From Streptomyces antibioticus (GTDB lineage Bacteria > Actinomycetota > Actinomycetes > Streptomycetales > Streptomycetaceae), in contig NZ_KQ948431.1 of assembly GCF_001514065.1 (NCBI RefSeq), positions 1 to 64,000 of the forward strand: a stretch of DNA of 64,000 nucleotides, in the 5' to 3' direction. Position numbers and translations under genes: made by a program. Positions 50,542-58,870 of the stretch are shown here, piece by piece. Every line of letters begins with the position of its first letter. Position 1 is the first letter of the stretch. A model generated the notes under the pieces. It searched no databases and had not been told where the DNA came from. It saw only the letters and a list, made by a program, of their open reading frames with translations.

Positions 50542-51750
50542 TCAACGGTGCGTCGCGCGGTGTGCGAGGAGGGCGATGACCGCTGCCGTCGCGGCCAGCG
50601 CCGCCACGCTGGTGAGGGCGAGGGGCAGGGAGAACCAGTCGGCCATGAAGCCGATGGCGGGCGGTCCGAGGAGCATGCCGCCGTAGCCGAGGGTGGAGGC
50701 GATCGCCACCCCGTCGGGCCCGGCGAGCGTGCCGGCGCGTTCGATGGCGACCGGGAAGAGGTTGGCCAGTCCGAGTCCGGTGATCACGAAGCCGAGGAGC
50801 GCGAGCCACAGGGCGGGGGCGAGAGCGCCGAGCAGCATGCCGATCGCGGCGGTCGTGCCGCCTGCCACGAGGGTGCGGGTCTGGCCGAGCCGTTCGAGCA
50901 GGCGGGTGCCGGTGAGGCGGCCGATGGTCATGGCGAGGGCGAAGCAGGAGTAGCCGGCGGCGGCCGTGCCGGCGGTGACGTCCAGGTCCTGTTTGAGGTG
51001 CAGAGCGCTCCAGTCGGCCAGGGCGCCCTCACCGTAGGCCGTGCAGAGGGCGATCAGCCCGAAGGTCAGCACGAGGGGGCGGGTGCCGGCGCCCGGCCGG
51101 TGCGCTCGGGGCGATGCCTGGGGAGCGTCCTGTGGTGGTGCGGGAGGGGGGATGCGCAGGAGGGCGCGGCCGGTGAAGGCGGTGACCAGGAGACCGAGCG
51201 CGGTGAGGCCGAGCAGATGCCGGGTGGGCGAGAGCGCGCCGGCGACCAGCGCGCCCAGCCCGGCGCCGGCCATCCCGCCGAGACTGAAGGCGGCGTGGAA
51301 GCTGGGCATGATCGGGCGCCGCAGGGTGTGCACCAGGTCGACGGCGGCGCTGTTGAAGGCGACGTTGATCCCGCCGTACGCGCTGCCGAAGACGAGGAGT
51401 ACGGCGCCCAGCGCGAGGGCGGAGTGGGTGAGGGGCGGGAGTGCGACGCTGAGGCAGAGCAGGACGGCGCAGACGACGGTGACCTGGTGATTGCCGTAGC
51501 GGCGGCAGAGGCGGCCGGTGAGGATCATCGTGACGACGGCGCCCGCGGAGACGCCGAGGAGGGCGAGGCCGAGGGCGGTCGCGGAGGCGTTGGTCTGCTC
51601 TTTGATGTCGGGAATGCGGACGACCCACCCGGCGAAGATGAAGCCGTCGAGGGCGAAGAAGACGGTGAGGGCGGTGCGGAGGCGGCTGAGGTCGGTGGCG
51701 GGGTGGCCCGGCACGGCGTTGTGCGTTCGGGGTTTGTTTATTGGCGGCAC
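50542..51750 (-). CDS. MFS transporter, 12-helix, YbjJ/FucP-like
   Basis: 402 residues, 12 predicted helices. VFFALDGFIFAGWVVRIPDIKEQTNASATALGLALL is characteristic of the YbjJ/sugar-transporter-like MFS group, and GRLCRRYGNHQV follows helix 2. The ligand is unknown. It starts at a GTG (51750) in an AT-richer spot; a second GTG about 14 codons in is possible. Last ordinary chromosomal gene before the island-like region. Confidence 0.88.
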   Translation of the reverse strand: MPPINKPRTHNAVPGHPATDLSRLRTALTVFFALDGFIFAGWVVRIPDIKEQTNASATALGLALLGVSAGAVVTMILTGRLCRRYGNHQVTVVCAVLLCLSVALPPLTHSALALGAVLLVFGSAYGGINVAFNSAAVDLVHTLRRPIMPSFHAAFSLGGMAGAGLGALVAGALSPTRHLLGLTALGLLVTAFTGRALLRIPPPAPPQDAPQASPRAHRPGAGTRPLVLTFGLIALCTAYGEGALADWSALHLKQDLDVTAGTAAAGYSCFALAMTIGRLTGTRLLERLGQTRTLVAGGTTAAIGMLLGALAPALWLALLGFVITGLGLANLFPVAIERAGTLAGPDGVAIASTLGYGGMLLGPPAIGFMADWFSLPLALTSVAALAATAAVIALLAHRATHR

Positions 51751-51879
51751 AAAATAAGGGTAGGGGTGTGCTCGGTTGTCGGCAAGGGTGTTCGGGTGAG
51801 CGGGGTGAGGGCGGCGGTCTGGGTGGCGCGCCGATATGTCGCTCCGCCTCGTGGGCGACCCCCGCCAGGGCGCTGGTGC

Positions 51880-52367
51880 TCACCGTGGCCACGCGCAGTT
51901 GTTGCAGTTTCTGGTCGCGGGCTGTGGGAGACGCTCACGGTGCCGCGACGGCGAGATAGTCGACCGGCTTCGTTCGATGTTCCTTCGTCGTTTGGGTCGC
52001 CCTCCGTGCACGCCAGGGCTGGGCAGGGTCATCTCCCCGGCCGGACCCAGGGTCAGCTCACCGAAGACCATGGCGCCGGTCGCGGACGCGATGGTGACCG
52101 GGGACGTGGCCCTCAGCGTCGGCGGGAGGCTTGAGGGGTGTCCTGGACGCGGATGGTGACCCATCTGTCGATGTCCGGCTGGAGACTGAGGAGGTACAGG
52201 TGGTAGCCGTTGCCCGCTGCCACCTGTACCTCCGCGGCATTCATGACGAGTCGGCGGTCGGGGCTTAATGCCTTAGAGGATGCGAGGTCTGCCCTAAGGG
52301 CGATTGGCCCGATGCGCGCGACAGGCCTGCCACTCCAGGAGACTCTCAATTCAATGGGCTGAGGCAT
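51880..52367 (-). pseudogene. Frameshifted hypothetical gene next to the tRNA scar
   Basis: From ATG 52367 a frame of 84 codons reads MPQPIELRVSWSGRPVARIG through HLYLLSLQPDIDRWVTIRVQ and stops at 52113. A second minus frame directly after it reads SPVTIASATGAMVFGELTLG then PAGEMTLPSPGVH, which has the same strand-rich character. The two join if one base is gained or lost near 52120, so I read this as one gene broken by a frameshift. No family is recognised. The start codon directly abuts the tRNA-like fragment. Confidence 0.4.
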
Positions 52368-52369
52368 GG

Positions 52370-52396
52370 TCTTGCCCGGCAGGATTCGAACCTGCG
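52370..52396 (-). other. Orphan tRNA 3' end (T-arm), probable attachment-site scar
   Basis: On the minus strand GCAGG-TTCGAAT-CCTGC (52379-52395) is an exact tRNA T-stem/loop. It is preceded by GTGTC, which fits a variable loop, and followed by CGGGCAAG like an acceptor 3' strand. The 5' half (52400-52445) does not fold as a D-arm or acceptor, so this is not a functional tRNA. Such 3' fragments are left where an integrative element inserted into a tRNA gene. Given the orientation, the element lies to the right. Confidence 0.6.
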
Positions 52397-52406
52397 ACAC
52401 CTTGTT

Positions 52407-52933
52407 AAAGGGTTCGATCACCCTATCACCCAGCTCGGGGCCCACCTTGTGCACCGACGTCATGGCTGGCTGCCCTGTTGCTGCCGCCCGGGGTCGTTGA
52501 TGCCAGCACTGGATGCCTACGAAACAGCTTTGGGCGCGGGCAGACCTCCCCAGGCTCTTCCGGTCTGTCGGCTCGGCGCAGACTTCGACCTGTTGCCCGA
52601 AGGGCATCAGGGCACCTCCGCCGGGCAGCTATGGGACATTTGGGCTCTCGGTGCAAGGTGATGCTCGAACACCGGTGTCCCGGCGATCGGCGCTGGCCGA
52701 AGCCGTGGGCCAAGCTCCAAGCTGCCGAGACTTCCCTCATCCGCCTGGCAAAGATCACCAGCCCGTAGCGGCGCTTCGTCATCTTCGTTAAGGAGGGCGG
52801 CTCGTGGAGGAGGCTGTCGTGTAGTTCAGGTCGCAGGCGGGAGGGCATTGGCATGCCCTCTTCGGCATAAGGAGGGGTAAGCCTGGCAGCCGGATGGGCC
52901 GAGGCGGGGAGCGGGTCTGTACGGCGCTAGCCA
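52407..52933. other. About 0.5 kb with no recognised gene
   Basis: Several short frames exist on both strands, but none has coding character or a ribosome site. GC is lower than in the neighbours. A small hairpin, AGGGCATTGGCATGCCCT (52842-52859), and AAGGAGGGG motifs (52869) occur near the right end. It may be decayed element DNA. Confidence 0.5.
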
Positions 52934-52947
52934 ATTGTCCCTACAAT
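52934..52947. promoter_or_regulatory. Palindrome at the start of the island gene
   Basis: ATTGT (52934-52938) and ACAAT (52943-52947) are perfect arms around CCCT, and the right arm overlaps the ATG at 52946. TTGTCCCTACAA-like dyads are reminiscent of operators of GntR-type repressors on actinobacterial integrative elements. The resemblance is only in form. Confidence 0.45.
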
Positions 52948-53527
52948 GGCCCTTGTGTCCTCAACGGTGTGGTGTGGTCGGCCAGTTCAGCAGGCCCTGC
53001 CGCATGAGGATCTCCTGCCCATCCCGTGGGCGCGTTGGATCTACCACGAGTTCAGTCGCCATCTCTTCCCAGAGGGGCAAGGCCCATCCCTTGATCGTTT
53101 CGTAAGGGCGTACGAAAAGGGCCAGGTTGTAGTCGCGAACCAGATCCTCCTGGACATCCTGACGGCAGAGCAGGAGAAGAGAGCAGTCGAGGAAGCTCAG
53201 CAACGACTCAGCCTCCTGGCGAACTCGCTCCTAGCCACTGAGGCATACCCCGGCTCAACACCCAACATCGCCGAGTCAATCTTGACTCGGCGGCTCCAGT
53301 ATCTACGGGTGGTAGTAGCCCGGGTGTCTGCTGCCCTGGCGACGGCATGGGCCACGCTTGTGAATGTGATCGCACTAGCCCGCGTGATTCTTGCCGTACT
53401 CAGCTCGCTCCTCCGCTACACGTATGTCTGGTCATCGCCCCCTAATGAGACCTCGCCTCGTGGTGTGGATGACTTGCGTACCCCTCGCCTTCCGCGTGCC
53501 CCCGAGGCGCTGCACTCCCCTGCATGA
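52946..53527 (+). CDS. Unrecognised protein with C-terminal membrane helix (island gene)
   Basis: 193 residues. LPHEDLLPIPWARWIYHEFSRHLFPEGQGPSLDRFVRAYEKGQ opens a soluble part, then a helical stretch ILTAEQEKRAVEEAQQRLSLLANSLLATEA, possibly coiled coil. A hydrophobic region (LQYLRVVVARVSAALATAWATLVNVIALARVILAVLSSLLRYTYVW, about 116-161, in separate helices) ends in a polar tail. Codon bias is weaker than in neighbours, suggesting transfer. No family is known to me. The palindrome at its start implies tight control. An internal GTG at 52955 is an alternative start. Confidence 0.6.
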   Translation: MALVSSTVWCGRPVQQALPHEDLLPIPWARWIYHEFSRHLFPEGQGPSLDRFVRAYEKGQVVVANQILLDILTAEQEKRAVEEAQQRLSLLANSLLATEAYPGSTPNIAESILTRRLQYLRVVVARVSAALATAWATLVNVIALARVILAVLSSLLRYTYVWSSPPNETSPRGVDDLRTPRLPRAPEALHSPA

Positions 53528-53624
53528 GCGGATGAGATAGCGGGCTGTTTCGGTGCACGCTCCCGGGGAGGAGCCTTACCGGCGTGCCGCTCCGGCCTGC
53601 GACATTCATCGTGGAGTGACCAGG

Positions 53625-53816
53625 ATGCGCGGGATCGATCTGTCAGTTCTCCCTTGGCAGGCCCTCATGGCGTTGGCCGTGCTCATTTGGCTGGGCAAGT
53701 TTCTTCTCAGCCTGACCAAGGAAATCATGCCCACGGACTCCAAGGACCGGCTGGAGTGGTGGCGTGAGCTCTTTCTGCACCGGCGTACTCGAAAGGACAA
53801 CGATACTCAAGAATAG
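53625..53816 (+). CDS. Small single-helix membrane protein (island gene)
   Basis: 63 residues from the ATG at 53625, with GGAG 10 bases upstream. One transmembrane helix (WQALMALAVLIWLGKFLLSL, about 10-29) is followed by a charged cytoplasmic tail (KEIMPTDSKDRLEWWRELFLHRRTRKDNDTQE). It lies 97 bases after the other island gene in the same direction and may be co-expressed. No family recognised; weak codon bias. Confidence 0.55.
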   Translation: MRGIDLSVLPWQALMALAVLIWLGKFLLSLTKEIMPTDSKDRLEWWRELFLHRRTRKDNDTQE

Positions 53817-53963
53817 GCGGGGCGAACGCCTGAGGTGAACGGCCAACCTGCTCGCTGTCGAGTACGTCAGTCGTGCCCTGAGAACGCCGCTGCACACGAT
53901 GAACGGAGGTCGGCCACGAATGCTGGCGGTAGCGAGCCGGATTCAGGCGGACACGGCTGCACC

Positions 53964-54455
53964 CTGCGCGAGGTCGACCCCAACTATGTTCTTCTCGACG
54001 GCTCGTTGGCGGAGTGCGACCGGGTTGGCGACAGCCGTGAGGACTTCTCCCACAAGCGCCGCCGACGCGGGGTGAACGTGCAGGTCGTGACCGACTCGAT
54101 CGGGATGCAGCTGTGGCTCTCGGCCGCCCTGCCCGGCCGCGCGCACGACCTGACCGCCGCCCGCGCCCGCCGGATCATCCGGATCTACGAGCGCCAGGGC
54201 ATCCGGGTCCTCGCCGACCGCACTTACCTGGGAGCCGGTCCATGGGTGACAACAGCCCTCAGACGCCCACCCGGCCGCGACCTCACGCCTACCCAACAGA
54301 CCGTCAACCGCGCGCCGTCCGCGGCACGAACGTCGGCCGAACGCGGCGTCGCACGGCTGAAGTCGTGGCGGATCTTCCGGAGGTCTTGGTGCAGCCCGAA
54401 TGGCATGACGTCAATCGCCGCTGCCGTCCTCGCCCTGGAGGGGCAACGCTGGAAC
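53964..54455 (+). pseudogene. Truncated IS5-type (DDE_Tnp_4) transposase
   Basis: About 164 codons match the C-terminal catalytic part of IS5-family transposases: YVLLDGSLAECDRV (first Asp), FSHKRRRRGVNVQVVTDSIGMQLWLSAALPGRAHDLTAAR, VLADRTYLGAGPWV (second Asp), and SAERGVARLKSWRIFRRSWCSPNGM (Glu). The N-terminal HTH (about 100 residues) is absent, and the frame runs on into unrelated sequence after LALEGQRWN. No clear terminal inverted repeats are seen. It is an inactive remnant marking past insertion. Confidence 0.75.
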
Positions 54456-54700
54456 AGGTCAGTTACTCCGGTCGTGCGACGCTTGGCGACTGTGCATCTG
54501 CTTCCCTTCGCGGCGGTACCCGTGGCTCTCCTTGAGCGCAGACGGAGACGCCGACAATGCAGATACGTCGCCTTGTGAGCATCTCGTGGGTGCTCCCATG
54601 CCCGTTAATTTCGTTGAGGCTGCACCCCGCGATCGTGTTGGCTGGCGTACCGGACTGTCAGTGGCGCAGGTGTCCGCCTGGCCGTAGCAGGGAGTTGAAC

Positions 54701-55492
54701 GTGCAGGACATGGGGGGCGACCCGGTTGCCCACAACCGGGCCGCCTGGGACAAGTACGTCCAAGAGGGCATCGAGTGGTCGAAGCCGGTGAGCGCTGAGG
54801 AGGTCGAGCGTGCCCGCGGAGGCGACTGGTCGATCGTTCTCATCGGGCATGAGCCCGTCGACCGCTCCTGGCTGCCGGCGGACCTGACCGGGAAGGACGT
54901 GCTGTGCCTGGCCTCCGGCGGTGGCCAGCAGGGCCCGATCCTCGCGGCCGCCGGGGCGCGGGTCACCGTGTTCGACAACTCGCCCGGCCAGCTCGGCCAG
55001 GACCAGCTGGTGGCGGCACGCGACGGGCTGGAGCTACGTACCGTCCTGGGCGACATGCGCGACCTCAGCGCCTTCGGTGACGCAGCCTTCGACGTCGTGT
55101 TCCATCCGGTCTCCAACCTGTTCGTCCCCGAGCTGGCAGCGGTGTGGCGAGAGTGCTTCCGCGTCCTGCGGCCGGGCGGCACCCTGCTCGCGGGCTTCAT
55201 CAACCCGGACGCGTACCTGTTCGACCACGAGGCGCTCGACGAGCGTGGCGAGCTGATCGTCGTGCACAAGCTGCCGTACAGCGATGTCACGCAGTACACC
55301 GCCGAGGAACGCGCCGCGAAGTTCGGCGCGGACGCCGCTCTCGAATACAGCCACACCCTCACCGACCAGATCGGCGGGCAACTCGCCGCGGGGTTCGTCC
55401 TCACCGGTTTCGCGGAGGCGCCGCACCAGTCCAACGCGTCCGCTGCGTACATGTCGCACTACTTTGCGACGCGGGCGGTCAAGCCGGGCTGA
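54701..55492 (+). CDS. Class I SAM-dependent methyltransferase
   Basis: 263 residues from the GTG at 54701, chosen for GGGAG 7 bases upstream; an ATG at 54710 is possible. AHNRAAWDKYVQEGIEWSKP starts the family domain. Motif I is DVLCLASGGGQQGPILAAAGARVTVFDNSP (SAM-binding glycines and acidic loop). GDMRDLSAFGDAAFDVVFHPVSNLFVP is motif II-III, and RVLRPGGTLLAGFINP is motif IV. The substrate is unknown. Upstream sequence is the decayed island; codon use here is normal again. Confidence 0.9.
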   Translation: MQDMGGDPVAHNRAAWDKYVQEGIEWSKPVSAEEVERARGGDWSIVLIGHEPVDRSWLPADLTGKDVLCLASGGGQQGPILAAAGARVTVFDNSPGQLGQDQLVAARDGLELRTVLGDMRDLSAFGDAAFDVVFHPVSNLFVPELAAVWRECFRVLRPGGTLLAGFINPDAYLFDHEALDERGELIVVHKLPYSDVTQYTAEERAAKFGADAALEYSHTLTDQIGGQLAAGFVLTGFAEAPHQSNASAAYMSHYFATRAVKPG

Positions 55493-55552
55493 CCCGGCCG
55501 TGGGGCGAAGAGCCGCCCCTGTGGAGCGCTGTGCCGGGGCCGGGGCCGGGGC

Positions 55553-55966
55553 TCATGCGAAGTCCGCCGCCGTGATGCCGTCGGGATGCCCGGGCGGCCA
55601 CTCCACGAGCTCGATCCGGTAGCCGTCCGGGTCGGTGAGCCACGAGGTCTTCGGGCCCTGCGGACCGCCCGGGTACTGGAGGGGTCCGGGCCGCAGACCT
55701 GCCTCGGTCAGCGCGTCGAGGGTGCCGGCGAGCGTGTCCACCTGGATCGCGAGGTGGTCGAAACCGGTGCCCACGTCGACCGGACCGGCGTCGGGGCGGT
55801 GAACCAGTTCCAGGGACGCCGCCGGTGCGCCGGGAAAGGTGAGGAGCACGAGGCGAGCGCCGCCGCCGAGGTCGACCCTGCCCAGTTCGGCGTAGCCCAG
55901 AGCCGTGTAGAACGCCAGCGAGCGGGCGAGGTCGGTGACGCGGTAGGAGACGAAGAGTGTCTTCAC
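55553..55966 (-). CDS. Glyoxalase I-like VOC protein
   Basis: 137 residues; the GTG start overlaps the stop of the DHFR-like gene (GTGA). It resembles lactoylglutathione lyase: FVSYRVTDLARSLAFYTALGYAELGR, LELVHRPDAGP, GFDHLAIQVDTL (metal His) and DPDGYRIELVEWPPGHPDG (metal Glu). Because actinobacteria use mycothiol, the substrate thiol may be different. Translationally coupled to the DHFR-like gene upstream. Confidence 0.88.
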   Translation of the reverse strand: MKTLFVSYRVTDLARSLAFYTALGYAELGRVDLGGGARLVLLTFPGAPAASLELVHRPDAGPVDVGTGFDHLAIQVDTLAGTLDALTEAGLRPGPLQYPGGPQGPKTSWLTDPDGYRIELVEWPPGHPDGITAADFA

Positions 55967-56547
55967 GCCGCCTCCTCGGTGCGCCGCACCCGGTAGCGGA
56001 GATGCGTGACGTCCCGGTCGTCGAGGCGTCGGACGAGGTCGAGTTCGATGTGATCGCCGCCCAGGTGTTCAAACAGGCGTCGCCCCTCCCCGAGAAGGAC
56101 CGGGACCAGGTGGATCTCCATCTCGTCCAGCTGCCCGGCACGGAGCAGTGCCTGCGCCGCGCCCGCCCCGTGGACCATGACCGGCCGGTCCCCGGCGGCC
56201 GCTCGGGCCTGGCGGGCGCAGTCCTCGACATCGGTGACGAAGCGCGCGTGGCCGGGTGGGACGTCCCCGTCCGCCACCGCGTGGGTGAGGACGAAGATCG
56301 GCACGCCGTCGTGGTGGTCGCCCTGCCAGCGGTCGGCGAGTTCGAAGGTGCGCCGGCCGGAGATCAGCGCGCCGGTCGCCAGCGCCTCGCGGTAGACCTG
56401 ACCGCTCGGGCCATCGGACTTCCGGTCGTCGAGCCAGTTGAAGAGCCGTCCACCGTCCCGTCCGAGCTCCTGCCCCGGCCGGTCGTCCGGGCCGGCGACA
56501 AAGCCGTCGAGCGACATCGACATGTACAGCCGAATCGGACTGCTCAT
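55963..56547 (-). CDS. Dihydrofolate reductase/RibD C-terminal-like oxidoreductase
   Basis: 194 residues from the ATG at 56547, preceded by GAGGAGGA. RLYMSMSLDGFVAGPDD is the RibD_C/DHFR-like N-terminus. ATGALISGRRTFELADRW and VMVHGAGAAQALLRAGQLDEMEIHLVPVLLGEGRRLF are NADPH-fold motifs. It is one of the many actinobacterial YyaP/YwjB-like reductases with no proven substrate. First gene of a pair with the VOC protein. Confidence 0.9.
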   Translation of the reverse strand: MSSPIRLYMSMSLDGFVAGPDDRPGQELGRDGGRLFNWLDDRKSDGPSGQVYREALATGALISGRRTFELADRWQGDHHDGVPIFVLTHAVADGDVPPGHARFVTDVEDCARQARAAAGDRPVMVHGAGAAQALLRAGQLDEMEIHLVPVLLGEGRRLFEHLGGDHIELDLVRRLDDRDVTHLRYRVRRTEEAA

Positions 56548-56621
56548 CCTGGTCCTCCTCTCCTCGCGCCGCCCCGAGCGGGCGGGCCTGTCCAACGGAA
56601 GACTTCAGACGACCGGCGAAC

Positions 56622-57785
56622 TCATCGGCCCGACACGCCGGCCGGCGGCACCCAGCGCCGGGTGCGCGGGATCGTGCCCGGGACGCCGTACTCCTTCTTC
56701 AGGTGTTCGGGGATGGCGTAGTGCATGACCCGGCCGCGGGTCAGGGAGGACAGCTCGAAGACCGTGGTCAGGTGGCCCAGGCGGTCCAGGGCCCAGGCGC
56801 CGAGCGGGGAGCGGTCCTCGATCGACTCCAGGACGCCCAGGAGGTGGGGTACGGCCTTGACCACGGTGTCCCACGGGGTGTGCGGCACCTCCAGCCAGTC
56901 GGCGCAGGTGTCGCCGACGAGATAGCGGATCAGCGCGGACACGATCGGGTCGAAGAACGTGCCGGGGACGATCTCCTCGTACAGGTCGATGAGTTGGCGG
57001 GTCAGGTGCGCGCCCTCCTCGGACGGGCCCATGTGCCGGATCATGTAGAGGTCGAGGAACTGGCGGGCGTCCTCCAGGGACTTGGGGACCGCGTCCTGGT
57101 CCACGCCGAGCATCGCTCCCACCACCCGCCACGCGTAGTAGTAGGCCTCCGCGCCCTCCTGCGACATGTGGATGCCGAGGCGGTGCAGGCTGTCCAGCAC
57201 GAGCAGGGAGAAGAACATCTGCCCGCCGATCATGTCCTCCTGACAGATCGGCACCCCCAACGCGTCCACGTCCCAGCGGTTCTCGCGCCGCAGATGGTGC
57301 CGGATGGAGGCGTGCAGCAGGCGGACCTTCTGGGCGGCCGGGATGAAGCGGCTGCCCGCCTCGAAGGCGTCCGGCTGCATGAGACGGACGGTGAACTGGC
57401 CTGTCTCCGCCATCCGTTTGGCGGGGTACTTCAGTCCGTGCGTGGCCGACAGCAGCCTTGCCACGTGCGGGACGACATAGCAGGCGGGCATGGAGGCGAA
57501 GGACAGCGCGGTGGAGATGTGCACGTTGTTGTCGATGAAGAACAGCCGGGCCTTCTCCATCTCCGACCAGTCCACCCAGTCCGGCGGGACGCGGGTGGCT
57601 TCGAGGTACTCCCGGGCGACCTCGGGCAGCCCGTCCGGCAAGGGAGCGCCGGCCGTGGAGACGTAACGCATCAGGGAGTTGAGCGTGCCGACCTCGCCGC
57701 GTTCGAAGAGCGTGGCGACGGTGGCGTCCGCGAGTTCGTCCCCGGTCTGCCGCAGGGCGTCCATCGAGGCCTCGGTGCGGGTCAT
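56622..57785 (-). CDS. MpaB/rubber-oxygenase-like haem oxygenase (DUF2236)
   Basis: 387 residues, ATG at 57785 after AAGGAG. Helical DUF2236 domain: FFIDNNVHISTALSFASMPACYVVPHVARLLSATHGL, RMAETGQFTVRLMQPDAF, KVRLLHASIRHHLRRE (candidate haem-His helix), GVPICQEDMIGGQMFFSLLVLDSLHRLG. This family includes latex-clearing protein, which cuts polyisoprene, and fungal MpaB, which cleaves a farnesyl side chain, both through haem b. It lies directly downstream of a polyprenyl synthase gene, so a prenyl chain is the likely substrate. Confidence 0.85.
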   Translation of the reverse strand: MTRTEASMDALRQTGDELADATVATLFERGEVGTLNSLMRYVSTAGAPLPDGLPEVAREYLEATRVPPDWVDWSEMEKARLFFIDNNVHISTALSFASMPACYVVPHVARLLSATHGLKYPAKRMAETGQFTVRLMQPDAFEAGSRFIPAAQKVRLLHASIRHHLRRENRWDVDALGVPICQEDMIGGQMFFSLLVLDSLHRLGIHMSQEGAEAYYYAWRVVGAMLGVDQDAVPKSLEDARQFLDLYMIRHMGPSEEGAHLTRQLIDLYEEIVPGTFFDPIVSALIRYLVGDTCADWLEVPHTPWDTVVKAVPHLLGVLESIEDRSPLGAWALDRLGHLTTVFELSSLTRGRVMHYAIPEHLKKEYGVPGTIPRTRRWVPPAGVSGR

Positions 57786-57825
57786 GGCAATGCTCCTTGT
57801 CGTCTGAGGGGTGCCCGGGGTCGCT

Positions 57826-58857
57826 TCAGGACAGGCGGTTCGTCGCCGACCGTGCCAGCGCGGTCAGCGCGGCGGCGGCGTGCGGGGGGAGGTTCAGCTG
57901 GTCGAGGGCGCCGAGCGACTCTTCGACCCGTGCGCTGATCATGTCCTCGATACGGTCGGGTGCCCGCAGCGCGCGCATCAGTTCACGGACGTCGTCCAGG
58001 GCTTCCGTGTCCGCACCGGGCCGGCCCAGCAGGGTGCGCAGCCGCTCGCGGTCGTCGCCGCCGGCCAGGCGCCAGGTCTCCGCCAGCAGGGCCGTGGGCC
58101 GGTGACCCACCACGTCGTCGGCGTTGGCCTTGCCGGTGCGCGCCGGGTCCCCGAACAGGCCGAGCAGGTCGTCCCGGAGCTGGAAGGCCTCGCCCAGGGG
58201 CAGCCCGTACGACGAGTAGCCCTCGCACAGCCGGGTGCCGGCCCCGGCCAGGGCGCCGCCGATCAACAGGGGGTGTTCCACCGTGTACTTGGCGGTCTTG
58301 TAGCGGATCACCTTCAGCGACGCGTCGGTGTCCGGACCGGTTCCCGTGCGCAGGATCTCCAGGCACTCGCCCGCGATCAGCTCCCGGGCCATCACCGCCC
58401 ACAGAGGCCGGGCGCGGGCGAGATACGCGGCGGGCAGGCCACTGGTGGCGAACAGCTGCCCTGCCAGAGCCATCAGCAGATCGCCCACCAGCATCGCCAA
58501 CGACCGCGCCGCAGCCGGGGCGTGCGGACGATGCCGTACGGCGTCCCGCAGCGCGACGTGCGCCGTGGGGCGCCCGTGCCGCAGGGGGCTGTCGTCGATG
58601 AGGTCGTCGTGGACGACCGCCGCACAGTGCACCAGTTCCATGGACGCCGCCGCCCGCACCAGCGCGTCGGAGTCCGGCTGACCCACGGCGCGCCAGCCCC
58701 AGTAGCAGAAGGCCGCGCGCAGCCGCTTGCCGTGCGTCACCGCCTCCTCCAACTGCCCGGCCACCGGCCCCAGGAGAGGGTCGATCCCGGCGAACCGGTC
58801 CGCTTCCTCGGCCACGAACCGGCTCAGCACCTCGTCGACGCGGGCTTTGAACGCCAT
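57826..58857 (-). CDS. Polyprenyl (isoprenyl) diphosphate synthase
   Basis: 343 residues from the ATG at 58857. GKRLR (43-47) binds diphosphate. The first aspartate-rich motif is DDLID (84-88), and the second is DDLLG (229-233) preceded by FQLR. YKTAKY (186-191) is the conserved Lys-Thr site. Small residues (Ala) at positions 4 and 5 before the first motif suggest a product of C20 or longer. It condenses IPP with allylic diphosphates. It is followed 40 bases on by an MpaB-like oxygenase gene and preceded by a small helical-protein gene. Confidence 0.92.
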   Translation of the reverse strand: MAFKARVDEVLSRFVAEEADRFAGIDPLLGPVAGQLEEAVTHGKRLRAAFCYWGWRAVGQPDSDALVRAAASMELVHCAAVVHDDLIDDSPLRHGRPTAHVALRDAVRHRPHAPAAARSLAMLVGDLLMALAGQLFATSGLPAAYLARARPLWAVMARELIAGECLEILRTGTGPDTDASLKVIRYKTAKYTVEHPLLIGGALAGAGTRLCEGYSSYGLPLGEAFQLRDDLLGLFGDPARTGKANADDVVGHRPTALLAETWRLAGGDDRERLRTLLGRPGADTEALDDVRELMRALRAPDRIEDMISARVEESLGALDQLNLPPHAAAALTALARSATNRLS

Positions 58858-58870
58858 CGGTTCCCAGCGG

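Noticed and set aside
52370-52450. An intact tRNA gene on the minus strand
   Set aside because: The T-arm is perfect, but no matching acceptor 5' strand, D-arm or 7-base anticodon loop with T33 and a purine at 37 can be folded from the upstream bases.
53835-54578. The full 247-codon frame as an intact transposase
   Set aside because: Only about residues 44-207 look like transposase; both ends are unrelated sequence and the N-terminal DNA-binding domain is missing.
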